This document shows, piece after piece, positions 24,565 to 33,601 of a stretch of 57,385 nucleotides of DNA. Under the pieces are notes generated by a model, which saw nothing but the letters and a program-made list of their open reading frames with translations, was not told the origin of the DNA and made no database searches. Location of the stretch: assembly GCF_014773385.1 (NCBI RefSeq), contig NZ_JACXAI010000038.1, positions 1 to 57,385 of the forward strand, written 5' to 3'. A program made the position numbers and the translations under genes. This stretch comes from Metabacillus arenae (GTDB taxonomy: Bacteria > Bacillota > Bacilli > Bacillales > Bacillaceae). How positions within the stretch are numbered: position 1 is the stretch's first letter; each line of letters starts with the position of its first letter.

Positions 24565-25827
24565 TCAGGTAAACAATTGAATCAAATAGGATAATAAAAT
24601 TCCAACAATACCAAAATCCGAATCTCCGAAGGTTGTTCCTTCAAAGCCGAGCGAGCCTAGTACTGGCAGCAATAGTGCTGGTAAAAAAGAGATTAAAAGG
24701 CCGTTTGCAAAAGCTCCAATAATCGCTCCTCGTCTGCCGCCTGTTGCGTTTCCGAATACACCGGCAGCTGCTCCTGTAAAGAAATGCGGAATTAATCCTG
24801 GTACAATAATTTTCAATCCGAGTAAAGGAAGAATAAACATTGATAGAATACCTGCGATAAAGCTTGATAAAAATCCAATGATTACAGCATTGGGAGCAAA
24901 AGGAAACACAGCAGGTGCATCTAATGCAGGCTTTGCATCCTTCACCACTTTATCGGCAATTCCTTTAAAGGCAGGGACAATTTCAGCGATTAACATCCTT
25001 ACCCCGGCAAGCACAATATAGACACCAGCTGCAAATGTGATCGCTTGCATAAAGGAGAAGACGAGAAAGTTTGTACCGCCGCTTAGTTCAGCTTCGACAA
25101 ACGTTTTACCTGCTAATGGAGCCACAATTAGGAACAAAATGGTCATCGTTAAACTCATTGCGACAGATGTATCACGTAAGAATCCTAATGATTTAGGAAC
25201 TTTAATGTCCTCTGTTGATTTAGACTTGTCACCAACCCGTTTTGCCACAAATGCAGAGGTAAAATAACCGAATGATCCAAAGTGACCTAGTGCAAGATTG
25301 TCATTTCCAGTGATCTGTCTCATATATGGCTGCAAGATCGCAGGCATGAATACCATTAAGCTTCCTAGTATAAGAGATCCAATAATAATTAATGGAACAC
25401 CTGTTACTCCGCCTGTTGCAAATACAGCTGAAATTAAACATGCCATAAATAACGTATGATGCCCTGTTAAGAAAATGTACTTAAAAGGTGTAAACCGTGC
25501 GATTAAAATGTTCACAAGCATTCCGAACAGCATAATCATCGCTGTTTCCGTTCCAAGGCTTTCTTGGGCAATGGCAACAATGGCTTCGTTGTTTGGGATA
25601 ATCCCTTGAATGCTGAATGCTTTTTCAAACATTTTTCCGAAGATATCAAGGGCGCCGATTAATATTGTTGCCCCAGCCCCAAGGATGACAAAACCCATGA
25701 TCGTTTTTAATGTTCCTGAAACGGTGTCAGCAACTCCTTTTTTCTGCAGAATCAATCCAAAAAAGGCAAACAATCCTACAAGAATGGCAGGGGTCCCCAG
25801 TACATCCTTCATAATAAAATCAATCAT
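24565..25827 (-). CDS. PTS ascorbate-type transporter subunit IIC (UlaA/SgaT-like)
   Basis: A 420-residue membrane protein with about eleven helices, matching the UlaA (SgaT) family: the N-terminal IMKDVLGTPAILVGLFAFFGLILQKK, the GHHTLFMACLISAV segment and FFTGAAAGVFGNATGGRRGAIIGAF near the C-terminus. It takes in its substrate with phosphorylation through IIA and IIB. The family is named for L-ascorbate, but related IIC proteins carry other sugars, so the substrate is uncertain. It follows the IIB gene with a 200-bp gap containing a hairpin. Confidence 0.88.
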   Translation of the reverse strand: MIDFIMKDVLGTPAILVGLFAFFGLILQKKGVADTVSGTLKTIMGFVILGAGATILIGALDIFGKMFEKAFSIQGIIPNNEAIVAIAQESLGTETAMIMLFGMLVNILIARFTPFKYIFLTGHHTLFMACLISAVFATGGVTGVPLIIIGSLILGSLMVFMPAILQPYMRQITGNDNLALGHFGSFGYFTSAFVAKRVGDKSKSTEDIKVPKSLGFLRDTSVAMSLTMTILFLIVAPLAGKTFVEAELSGGTNFLVFSFMQAITFAAGVYIVLAGVRMLIAEIVPAFKGIADKVVKDAKPALDAPAVFPFAPNAVIIGFLSSFIAGILSMFILPLLGLKIIVPGLIPHFFTGAAAGVFGNATGGRRGAIIGAFANGLLISFLPALLLPVLGSLGFEGTTFGDSDFGIVGILLSYLIQLFT

Positions 25828-25911
25828 TTAAAAACCCTCCCAATCACTTTTAAAAAAACTCATTTTTAAAAGATTGTTGTATTTGAGATAAAATAGAATG
25901 TTTGAATAAAG

Positions 25912-25934
25912 GCAATCGGTAAATCCCCGATTGC
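25912..25934 (-). terminator. Possible attenuator hairpin between IIB and IIC
   Basis: GCAATCGG and CCGATTGC form a perfect 8-bp stem with a 7-nt loop. Minus-strand continuation CTTTATT is a poor T-run, so partial termination is likely at best. It would set a higher IIB than IIC level. The same stem sequence occurs at 32005-32035. Confidence 0.5.
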
Positions 25935-26030
25935 TTCTAGTCTACCTCCGATCTCCCACCCCGGGCAGATACTTTAACTTTCGAAATCATCACTTTGCAA
26001 AAATAGCAACAAAGTTTGTGAAAACAGCCT

Positions 26031-26300
26031 TTATAAAAGATGCTTTTCCAGCACGCTTCTAAGCTCGTTTTGATCTAAAATATTTGTTAGGCCTTCAACC
26101 GTTCTTGTACCATCATCAAGAGATTCAACTAAATCCTTTGATCCAATATATAAATCAGCTTTCTCTGATTTACTAGTTGTTAAATCAGTATGAGACACCT
26201 CAGCTTGAACTCCCAAATCACCTAAGATAGACTTCACATTCATCTCTACAATAAAACTGCTTCCTAATCCGTTTCCACATACTACTAAAATCTTTTTCAT
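26031..26300 (-). CDS. PTS lactose/ascorbate-type subunit IIB (UlaB-like)
   Basis: An 89-residue cytosolic IIB protein. The phosphocysteine is Cys8 in the P-loop-like VCGNGLGSSF motif, followed by the Rossmann-like alternation (VQAEVSHTDLTT; ADLYIGSKDL). It receives phosphate from a IIA and passes it to the sugar carried by IIC. Ribosome site AGGAGG precedes ATG 26300. It starts 16 bp after the regulator stop, so the three genes form one transcript. No separate IIA gene is present. Confidence 0.88.
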   Translation of the reverse strand: MKKILVVCGNGLGSSFIVEMNVKSILGDLGVQAEVSHTDLTTSKSEKADLYIGSKDLVESLDDGTRTVEGLTNILDQNELRSVLEKHLL

Positions 26301-26316
26301 TTTTATTTTCCTCCTA

Positions 26317-28434
26317 TTAATTTGAATATTTTTGGATAATTGTTAATACATCTGAAGACGTTTCAGCTTGTTCCAGTTTTTCAAGGTTGCCGGAATCTGA
26401 AAGCATGGTTGAGAATTGTGATAAAGCTTTTAAATGGGTTTCATTATCTATAGCTGCAAGCACAAAGACTAGGTTTACACGATGTTCAGGCTTTTCAGAG
26501 AATGAACAGCCCTCTTTTATTCTTAAAAAGCTCATTCCGATGCTGTTCACACCCTCCTCAGGCCGGGCATGGGGAAGAGCAATTTTCGGCGCAATGACAA
26601 CATACGGCCCAAGCTTTTCTATATTGAGAATCATTGCGTCAACATAATCCTTACGTATGCTTCCGTTTGTTAGCAAAGGCTCTGCACTAAGCCTTATTGC
26701 TTCTTGCCAATTCTCCACTTTATCCACAAACTGAATCGTCTCTTTTGTTAAAATTTCATGTAGCATCGGTTTTTTTCTCACCTCTTTTAGTGCGGTTTGA
26801 TTGGTTATGAAGTATTGCTTCAGCTCCTGCTGCAATGCTTGTTCATCGGTGATGACACCGTGCTTTTTCATAATGGCAAGTAAGGAATCGACCTGATCTG
26901 TCTGTGCTTTCTCTGGTGTTGATTGGATTTGTGCAAGCAAAGTCGTTTTCTCTGCATTAGATAAAATGGGACTTACGATGAATAAAGGCACATCTCTTTT
27001 TTTTTCTACAGGTGTAGTTGAAATAATAAAATCAATATTATCCAGCTGGCTATTTTCATATTCTCTTCTTGTCATTACATCCACAACATCTAAAGAAGGA
27101 ATTAAGTCTTCCATTTGCTTCTGAACAAGCCGGGATGTTCCAATTCCGCTTGCACACACCACAACTGCTTTCTTTCTAGTTTGAACAACAACGCCTTCTT
27201 TTTCGATCCAGCCGCCAAAGTGCATGGCCACATACGCGATTTCATCATTGGAAATTTTCTTACCAAGAACATATTCAAAATGATGTATGACCTTTTCAGT
27301 TAAGACATAAATATCCTCATATTTAGACTTGACCGACTCAGTAAGTGCATTTTCTAATTCAATGCCATATTTCGTCCGATAGTAGGCTGGCTTTAAATGA
27401 AGAAATAGATTTTTCTCAAGATCTACTCTTTTTTCAAATAGAACACATGCATATGTTTGAAAATCATCGACCATATTCCTAATAATTTGTTTAAGATTAA
27501 GAGCATCCAGATCTTCAGGTGGTTCGTGTTCATACTCACTTATCTTTGCTCCAAGCAGGTAGGTGGTCATATAGAAAATTTCATCTTCTGGTATGGAAAC
27601 CGAGGAAACGCTTTCAATCTTTTGACAAATATATTTTGCCGCTTCAAATTCCCTCGTTTTCTCGATCACTTCTTTTTCTACCGCATCCATTGATACATAT
27701 TTCCCTTGTGTGAACCGTTTTGTAAACGAGACAATGTGCAGGCTCAAATGACGGATCACATCGTCCGCATACCGAACTCCAATCACTTGCTCCGCTTCAT
27801 TTAGGATGTTGTAAATCTGTTCGAACGTAAGCCGGCTAAACACATTTGGAGAAAGAAGACCACCCGATTCAATCCCTCTCTGAATATCCGATAAAAGATG
27901 ACTCCAGCCATGAGTATTGATGAGTTGAGTTATATAGGCAACCAACACTTTCCTTTTGTTCTGCTCTGAACCCGAAATATAATAGCCTATTTCTTTTTTG
28001 AAATTCAAAGTCACTTGATAGCTGCGTAAATCCCGTTTGACCTGCTTCAAATCAGCGAGGATTGTACTTCTGCTTACATGAAAGCGATCTAGAAACGTTT
28101 GCAATAAAATCCGTTTTTCACGGGTGAGTATCAGGATAACTGCCCATGCCTCCCTCTCCTGAGGAGAATACTCGTATATTTGCTGATGTTCTAGTTGATT
28201 AACCGTTTGTTTAATTTGTATGCGGGCTTCATCTGATACATAAAATCCTGCAGAACGGACATAGCTAAGCGGTTCAAAATGGTTGTCTTTTAACCAATCA
28301 TTAATTTTCTCAACATCATAATAAACTGTTCGCTTTGAAATGTTCAGTCCTTCCATAATTTCTGAAGTCTGTACATAACGCGGTGTTTGAATGATCTTGG
28401 TTAAAATCTCTATGCAGCGGTGATCTAATGTCAT
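26317..28434 (-). CDS. PRD-containing transcriptional activator with EIIB and EIIA domains
   Basis: A 705-residue multidomain PTS regulator of the MtlR/LicR/BglG-like type. Domains in order: two N-terminal helix-turn-helix units (HTH_11 near residues 5-60, TSEIMEGLNISKRTVYYDVEKI; Mga-like near 90-160, FHVSRSTILADLKQVKRDL), two PRDs (about 175-385, with His-containing LSLHIVSF and AMHFGGW), a GatB-type EIIB domain (VVCASGIGTSRLVQKQM) and a C-terminal EIIA type 2 domain (IALPHARPEEGV). Phosphorylation of the PRD and EII domains by HPr and the cognate IIB tunes activity. ATG 28434 has AAGGAGGAGGG; the frame extends to 28479 without a ribosome site. The EIIA domain may also serve transport. Confidence 0.9.
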   Translation of the reverse strand: MTLDHRCIEILTKIIQTPRYVQTSEIMEGLNISKRTVYYDVEKINDWLKDNHFEPLSYVRSAGFYVSDEARIQIKQTVNQLEHQQIYEYSPQEREAWAVILILTREKRILLQTFLDRFHVSRSTILADLKQVKRDLRSYQVTLNFKKEIGYYISGSEQNKRKVLVAYITQLINTHGWSHLLSDIQRGIESGGLLSPNVFSRLTFEQIYNILNEAEQVIGVRYADDVIRHLSLHIVSFTKRFTQGKYVSMDAVEKEVIEKTREFEAAKYICQKIESVSSVSIPEDEIFYMTTYLLGAKISEYEHEPPEDLDALNLKQIIRNMVDDFQTYACVLFEKRVDLEKNLFLHLKPAYYRTKYGIELENALTESVKSKYEDIYVLTEKVIHHFEYVLGKKISNDEIAYVAMHFGGWIEKEGVVVQTRKKAVVVCASGIGTSRLVQKQMEDLIPSLDVVDVMTRREYENSQLDNIDFIISTTPVEKKRDVPLFIVSPILSNAEKTTLLAQIQSTPEKAQTDQVDSLLAIMKKHGVITDEQALQQELKQYFITNQTALKEVRKKPMLHEILTKETIQFVDKVENWQEAIRLSAEPLLTNGSIRKDYVDAMILNIEKLGPYVVIAPKIALPHARPEEGVNSIGMSFLRIKEGCSFSEKPEHRVNLVFVLAAIDNETHLKALSQFSTMLSDSGNLEKLEQAETSSDVLTIIQKYSN

Positions 28435-28816
28435 CAGCACCCTCCTCCTTATGGGAGCATGTTGCAAGAAACCCTTCATGAAGTTTGCAAGAATGATACT
28501 TTTTAAAAAGAGAGTGATCTCTTCATATCCTTAGTATACTGTCTCTATACACAAATATAAGTCCAAATGTTGTAAGGGATTTATTGCAAGAGTTGAACCT
28601 AAATAATAATCATTACTTTGGGGCATGGATGAAGCAGCTGAAAGTACAATCTTAAATAATCTTTGGGTACCGCTAAAGGATAGGAAAACGGAGAATAAAA
28701 AGGGGATGCACATATAGGTTTAAATGGTAATTATTCTTGCAAGCTGACTTTCTAGCTTGAGTTTTTTTTACAACAATTAAAGTGATAAAAAATTGTGTTT
28801 TAATTTTCAAAAATGT

Positions 28817-28847
28817 TTGACAATTATTCAAAATATGCTAATATGAT
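28817..28847 (+). promoter_or_regulatory. Promoter of the IclR-type gene and acid-sugar cluster
   Basis: TTGACA (28817-28822) with TAATAT (28839-28844, 16-bp spacer) or TATGAT (28842-28847, 19-bp spacer). It lies about 65 bp before the start codon. Confidence 0.6.
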
Positions 28848-28869
28848 CTTAGGTTCAATATAAAAAACT

Positions 28870-28889
28870 AAGTTTACTATAATAAACTT
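28870..28889 (+). promoter_or_regulatory. Probable IclR operator
   Basis: AAGTTTA and TAAACTT form a 7-bp inverted repeat around CTATAA, downstream of the -10 and 21 bp before the IclR-type start. The size and position suit autoregulation by the IclR protein; binding is inferred. Confidence 0.55.
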
Positions 28890-28910
28890 AAAAAGGGGGT
28901 TAGAAAACGT

Positions 28911-29687
28911 ATGGCTGAAAAATATTGGGTGCCAGCCATAGAGAAGGCAAGTCGAGTATTAAATGAAATTGCTCAAAATCCTAACCAACTAAGGTTGGTT
29001 GACATTTCAAAAAGTTTAAGCATTAATAAAAGTTCTTTGTTTTCTCTTCTTCATACATTAGAAGCATTAGGTTGGGTTACAAAGGAAAAAGGAGATGCTT
29101 ATACACTAGGGCCTGCAATAGGCGCACTAAGTGCTGCTTATTTCAGCCAATTTAATATCCTTCAATCCTTTTACAAAGAAGCTGCTAGTTCAGTTGCGAA
29201 AATCAATGAACATATACAGTTAGGAATCCTTGAAGATGGAAATGTTGTCTACTTAGGAAAAATGGAAGGGGATTCAAGAGTTCGCCTTATTACGGATCCA
29301 GGCATGCGTTTCCCTGCATATGCTTCCGCCATTGGAAAAATGCAATTATCTCAATATACACATTCTGAATTGACGGCCATTTATCCTTCTGGTGAGCTGG
29401 AACCAAAAACACCATTTACGATGACAACCGTTGAAGATCTTTATCAAAATATTCAATTAGCAAAAAAGAATGGGTTTGCTATCGAGAATCAAGAGGCCTC
29501 AGAGGGTTTTCATTGTGTAGCAGCTCCAATCTATAATTATGAAAAAAAGATGATTGCTGCTGTGAGTTTTACAATCATGACGATTAACTGGGAGCAGAAA
29601 AAAGAAGAAGCGAAGGAGGAAATTCTGAACCTTTCTCATAGGTTGTCCAAGCATGCAGGCTACACTGTTCCAACAAATACAAAATAA
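28911..29687 (+). CDS. IclR family transcriptional regulator
   Basis: A 258-residue IclR-type regulator: N-terminal winged helix (residues 8-65, LRLVDISKSLSINKSSLFSLLHTLEALGWV) and a GAF-like effector domain (IQLGILEDGNVVYLGKMEG; GMRFPAYASAIGKMQLS; EASEGFHCVAAPIYN). IclR proteins often control aromatic or sugar-acid catabolism with the substrate as effector. ATG 28911 follows AGGGGG at 11-12 nt. It is the first gene of the plus-strand cluster; the dehydratase gene starts 21 bp after its stop. Confidence 0.9.
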   Translation: MAEKYWVPAIEKASRVLNEIAQNPNQLRLVDISKSLSINKSSLFSLLHTLEALGWVTKEKGDAYTLGPAIGALSAAYFSQFNILQSFYKEAASSVAKINEHIQLGILEDGNVVYLGKMEGDSRVRLITDPGMRFPAYASAIGKMQLSQYTHSELTAIYPSGELEPKTPFTMTTVEDLYQNIQLAKKNGFAIENQEASEGFHCVAAPIYNYEKKMIAAVSFTIMTINWEQKKEEAKEEILNLSHRLSKHAGYTVPTNTK

Positions 29688-29708
29688 AAAACGGAAAGGA
29701 GAATAAAA

Positions 29709-30911
29709 ATGAGCAAACTTAGGTCAAAAATTATTGATATCAGGGCTTATGTCGTTGAAGGAGGAGGGGCAGATTACCACGACCAAGACCAGGACCATTG
29801 GATTGTCCAACAAATCGCAACACCGATGAGCATATACCCTGAGTATAAAAAAACACGTACAAGCTTTGGAATCAATGCTTTGAAAACCATAGTCGTAGAA
29901 GTAGAAGCGGATACAGGAGAAATCGGCTTTGGAATCTCAACGGGTGGATATCCTGCTGCATGGATTATTAAAAACCATCTAGACCGTTTTATTGTAGGTC
30001 AGCCAGTGGAAAATATCGAAAAAATGTGGGATCAAATGTACCGTTCTTCGATGTATTACGGAAGAAAAGGTCTTGTCATGAATGCGATATCAGCTGTTGA
30101 TTTAGCACTGTGGGATTTGTTGGGCCGCGTTCGCAGTGAGCCGGTTTACTCGATGATAGGAGGAAAGGTAAGAGAGGAAATTGAGTTTTATGCGACAGGT
30201 CCTCGTCCGGATTTAGCGAAAGAAATGGGCTTTATCGGCGGGAAGATGACCTTAACATATGGTCAAGCAGATGGGGAGGAAGGGTTAAGAAGAAATATTG
30301 AACAGGCTGAAGCAATGCGGGAGCGTGTTGGTGAGGATTTCTGGCTGATGTGGGATTGCTGGATGGCATTAGATCTTCCATACGCTAAGAAACTGATGGC
30401 AAAATCAGAAGAGCTTGGTTTTAAGTGGGTTGAAGAATGCTTTAATCCTGAGGATTATTGGAGCTATCGCGAACTGAAAAAGAGTGCTGGCAATAAAATG
30501 ATGGTCACGGGCGGGGAACATGATGCAGCACGGTATGGATTCAGAATGTTACTAGAGTTTTGTGATCTTGATATTATACAGCCGGATGTAGGCTGGTGCG
30601 GGGGCATTACCGAGTTAATTAAGATTGGTAATTTAGCTGAGAGCTTCGGAAAAATGGTCGTACCTCATGGAAGCGGAGTTTACAGCTATCACTACGTTAT
30701 TACGAAAAACAACAGCCCATTTGCAGAATACTTAATGGTAAGCCCGGATGCCAAAAGTGTAGTACCTCAATATTATCCTCTCATAAAAGATGAACCAACA
30801 CCTAAGAACGGCCGATTAAAGCTAAGTGATGCTCCGGGCTTCGGGGTCGAATTAAATAAAGAAGCAGGTCTTATCGAAATAACAAAGTCTTCAAATAAAA
30901 TCCATTCTTAA
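29709..30911 (+). CDS. Enolase-superfamily acid-sugar dehydratase, RhmD-like
   Basis: A 400-residue mandelate-racemase-group enzyme closely patterned on L-rhamnonate dehydratase (RhmD). Matching stretches include GGGADYHDQ, HWIVQQIATPMS, SFGINALKTIVVEVEA, FYATGPRPDLAKEMGFIGGKM and QPDVGWCGG. The Mg ligands fall at Asp216 (WDCW), Glu242 (VEECF) and Glu270 (GGEH), with the catalytic His near 320 (VPHGSGVYS). It would remove water from an aldonate to give a 2-keto-3-deoxy acid. RhmD relatives also act on L-mannonate and others, so the exact acid is open. Ribosome site AAAGGAG. It leads the catabolic part of the cluster. Confidence 0.85.
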   Translation: MSKLRSKIIDIRAYVVEGGGADYHDQDQDHWIVQQIATPMSIYPEYKKTRTSFGINALKTIVVEVEADTGEIGFGISTGGYPAAWIIKNHLDRFIVGQPVENIEKMWDQMYRSSMYYGRKGLVMNAISAVDLALWDLLGRVRSEPVYSMIGGKVREEIEFYATGPRPDLAKEMGFIGGKMTLTYGQADGEEGLRRNIEQAEAMRERVGEDFWLMWDCWMALDLPYAKKLMAKSEELGFKWVEECFNPEDYWSYRELKKSAGNKMMVTGGEHDAARYGFRMLLEFCDLDIIQPDVGWCGGITELIKIGNLAESFGKMVVPHGSGVYSYHYVITKNNSPFAEYLMVSPDAKSVVPQYYPLIKDEPTPKNGRLKLSDAPGFGVELNKEAGLIEITKSSNKIHS

Positions 30912-30936
30912 AACTACTAATTAAAGGATGATGGTG

Positions 30937-31887
30937 ATGGAAGCATCAAAAGAACTATTGACATCACTGGGGTTTCCAAGTGGTGATTTATATAATCTGC
31001 CTTCTTCTTGTAAGCGCTTCCCAGATGGGGCACAATATCGAATCGAAATTCCAAGCGTAGAAGGACCTCTAGCTCTCGAAGCCTTATTAGAAGAAAATGA
31101 GAGGCTTAAGGTTCCTATACACCGGGTTTCCCAAGGTAGTGGAATAATGATGTTAACCGATGATGAAATTACAAATATGTGTGATATGTGCTCCGAACAA
31201 GAGATGGAATTAAGCCTTTTCACTGGTCCGAGAGGAACCTTTGATATTAGTGCTCAGCCTTTTACGACTTCTGGAAAAGTTGTTGCTTTAAGACACGAAG
31301 GCATTGACCAGCTAGTTTATGCGATGGAGGATTTACAACGAGGAGCGCGGCTGGGATTAAGAGGTGCATTAGTGGCAGATGAGGGCCTTCTTTTATTAAC
31401 AAAAGAAATGAAACATAAAGGTCTTCTTCCACAGAACTTCGTCATAAAGGTATCGGTTCAAATGATGGCTTCAAATCCTGTATCTATTAAATTGATGCAA
31501 GATATTGGAGCGGATACCTACAATGTCCCAACTGCACTGACTCTTCCCAAATTAGCAGCTATTCGGCAAGCAGTTGATATTCCAATAGATTTATATGTTG
31601 AAGTCCCTGATAACTTTGGCGGGTTTATTCGCCATTACGAAATTCCAGAGCTTATCCGTATATTGGCTCCTGTATACATCAAGTTCGGATTAAAAAATCA
31701 TCCTGATGTGTATCCATCTGGTAAACATTTAGAAGCACTTAATATTGATCTATGCAAAGAAAGAGTACATCGCGCAGCCCTGGGTATGCAAATTATTGAG
31801 AAATACTGTCCAGATGCTGTTATATCAAAAAAAGGTGCTGAGGGGCTTGGGATCCCAGTAAATACTACAATGAAAAAAGTTCTTTAA
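30937..31887 (+). CDS. U32-like TIM-barrel protein, unknown catalytic role
   Basis: A 316-residue soluble protein with TIM-barrel-like alternation. The core (VIKVSVQMMASNPVSIKLMQ, then GADTYNVPTALTLPKLAAIRQ and VDIPIDLYVEV) follows the pattern of U32-family proteins, a group annotated as peptidases but including hydroxylation and other enzymes. There are Cys residues at MCDMCSEQE and DLCKE. No lysine clearly placed as an aldolase Schiff-base residue was found. Its position between a sugar-acid dehydratase and a semialdehyde dehydrogenase makes a role in the second step of the pathway plausible. ATG 30937 is best spaced from AAAGGA; ATG 30928 and 30931 are alternatives. Family assignment is tentative. 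Confidence 0.6.
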   Translation: MEASKELLTSLGFPSGDLYNLPSSCKRFPDGAQYRIEIPSVEGPLALEALLEENERLKVPIHRVSQGSGIMMLTDDEITNMCDMCSEQEMELSLFTGPRGTFDISAQPFTTSGKVVALRHEGIDQLVYAMEDLQRGARLGLRGALVADEGLLLLTKEMKHKGLLPQNFVIKVSVQMMASNPVSIKLMQDIGADTYNVPTALTLPKLAAIRQAVDIPIDLYVEVPDNFGGFIRHYEIPELIRILAPVYIKFGLKNHPDVYPSGKHLEALNIDLCKERVHRAALGMQIIEKYCPDAVISKKGAEGLGIPVNTTMKKVL

Positions 31888-31890
31888 TTC

Positions 31891-31950
31891 GCTGGGTAAC
31901 CGAGGAATTATTCGGGTAACGGTGCAAAAATCCGAGTAACGGTGCAATTA
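31891..31950. repeat. Short tandem array, family I (3 units)
   Basis: Three units with core GGGTAACGGTGCAAAAAT / GAGTAACGGTGCAATTA, about 20-22 bp apart, directly after the U32-like gene stop and inside the gene cluster. Confidence 0.8.
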
Positions 31951-32004
31951 AAAATCTACTTCTGTGTGTCAGGATCTCTTGAGATAGGAGTTCAGAGTGT
32001 GACT

Positions 32005-32035
32005 AAATGCAATCGGCGATTCACCGATTGCATTT
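32005..32035. repeat. 12-bp inverted repeat within the acid-sugar cluster
   Basis: AAATGCAATCGG and CCGATTGCATTT around a 7-nt loop; perfect stem without a following T-run. It shares GCAATCGG/CCGATTGC with the hairpin at 25912-25934. It may cap or stabilise the upstream transcript. Confidence 0.7.
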
Positions 32036-32085
32036 ACTAAAAAGTCTCATAGAAAAAAGCGAATGTCAATTAAGGAGGGATTTCT

Positions 32086-33555
32086 ATGACTGAGTCTACC
32101 CTAGAAAAGACTTCAAAGTGTTTGAATTTTATTAATGGAGAATGGGTGTCATCCGAAAAGGGGGGTGTATTAGAAAATATTAACCCAGCGAATGGGGAAA
32201 TCATCTCCTATTTACAAAACTCAACAATAAACGATGTAAATCATGCAGTAGAATCTGCTAATAAGGCAAAAAAATCATGGCGGGAATTGTCTGGTGCAGT
32301 CCGAGGTGAGTATCTATATAAAATAGCAGGAGAATTAGAAAAGGCAAAGAATGATATTGCAACCATCATGACTCAAGAGATGGGAAAAACATATCCTGAG
32401 TCTCAAGGTGAAGTGCAGCGGGCGATTGATATTTTTAAATATTATGCAGGAGAAGGAGTGCGAAAAGTTGGGGATGTCGTGCCTTCGACAGCAAAAAATG
32501 CTCTTATGTTCACGACGAGAGCCCCATTAGGAACCGTAGCCGTCATCACTCCATGGAACTTCCCAATTGCAATTCCTGCATGGAAAATAGCACCGGCTTT
32601 CATTTACGGAAATACGGTTATTTTTAAGCCGGCACAAGAAGCATCATTTACGGCAACAAAATTAGTTGAATGCATGGAAAGAGCAAATCTGCCGAATGGA
32701 GTCATGAACCTTGTTCATGGATCAGGAAGTGTAGTAGGAAAGGAAATCTCAGAACACTCTGGTATTAATGGAATAACGTTTACCGGGTCAAATGCGGTTG
32801 GAAAAGCAATAGGGAAAGCAGCATTTGATAGAGGAACGAAATATCAACTGGAAATGGGCGGGAAAAATCCGATTATTGTTTTAGAAGATGCAGATATCCC
32901 TAGAGCTGTTCAAGCAACAATAAACGGGGGAATGAAATCTACTGGTCAGAAATGTACAGCGACTAGCAAAGTTTTTGTCCATGAACGAATCTATGAATCT
33001 TTTAAAAAGGAATTGCTGGAGGAGGTTGCTAAACTAATAGTTGGTAATGGTTTGGATTCGCAAACTTGGCTGGGCCCTTGTGCCAGCCAAAAACAAATGG
33101 AGTCTGTATTGTCCTATATACGAAAAGGAATAGAAGAAGGAGCAGACCTTATATATGGAGGGAACAGACTTTTAGAAGGCGATTATCGCTTTGGATATTA
33201 CGTGGAGCCAGCAGTGTTTGAAAATGTTCGTTCTACGATGACGATTGCCCAGGAGGAGATATTTGGCCCTGTCATTGCTTTGACTAAATTTTCTTCATTC
33301 CGCGAAGCGATTGAACAAGCCAATGATGTCAAGTTTGGGTTAAGTGCTTCTATATTTACTGAAAATATAGGAAGTGTGATTCATTTTATTCAAGATATCG
33401 AGGTCGGGCTAATTCGTGTGAATGCTGAAACAGCCGGTGTGGAGTACCAGGTCCCGTTCGGCGGGATGAAGCAGTCAAGCTCACATTCCAGAGAGCAAGG
33501 CCAAGCAGCAATTGAATTTTTTACTTCTATAAAGACTGTATACATTCAAGAATAA
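32086..33555 (+). CDS. Aldehyde dehydrogenase, alpha-ketoglutaric semialdehyde type (GucD/YcbD-like)
   Basis: A 489-residue NAD(P)-dependent aldehyde dehydrogenase. The sequence parallels B. subtilis GucD (YcbD) over long stretches: [52 protein letters not shown], and the ending [18 protein letters not shown]. The catalytic cysteine lies in STGQKCTAT, the base glutamate in LEMGGKNP and the second glutamate in EEIFGPV. GucD oxidises 2-oxoglutarate semialdehyde to 2-oxoglutarate at the end of glucarate and galactarate breakdown. That reaction is proposed here from sequence resemblance. AAGGAGGG lies 6 nt before ATG. Confidence 0.82.
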   Translation: MTESTLEKTSKCLNFINGEWVSSEKGGVLENINPANGEIISYLQNSTINDVNHAVESANKAKKSWRELSGAVRGEYLYKIAGELEKAKNDIATIMTQEMGKTYPESQGEVQRAIDIFKYYAGEGVRKVGDVVPSTAKNALMFTTRAPLGTVAVITPWNFPIAIPAWKIAPAFIYGNTVIFKPAQEASFTATKLVECMERANLPNGVMNLVHGSGSVVGKEISEHSGINGITFTGSNAVGKAIGKAAFDRGTKYQLEMGGKNPIIVLEDADIPRAVQATINGGMKSTGQKCTATSKVFVHERIYESFKKELLEEVAKLIVGNGLDSQTWLGPCASQKQMESVLSYIRKGIEEGADLIYGGNRLLEGDYRFGYYVEPAVFENVRSTMTIAQEEIFGPVIALTKFSSFREAIEQANDVKFGLSASIFTENIGSVIHFIQDIEVGLIRVNAETAGVEYQVPFGGMKQSSSHSREQGQAAIEFFTSIKTVYIQE

Positions 33556-33601
33556 AGAAATACGCTTGAGACTATTAAAAAATGAATGGGGAGAAAAGTC
33601 T

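Larger units (their letters stand above)
28435..28910. other. Divergent regulatory region with repeated TTGCAAG motifs
   Basis: About 475 bp between the PTS regulator and the IclR-type gene. TTGCAAG occurs at 28462, 28485, 28584 and 28737, the first two 23 bp apart and reading TTGCAAGAA. They are candidate sites for the PTS regulator. The right end carries the IclR promoter and palindrome. Confidence 0.45.
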
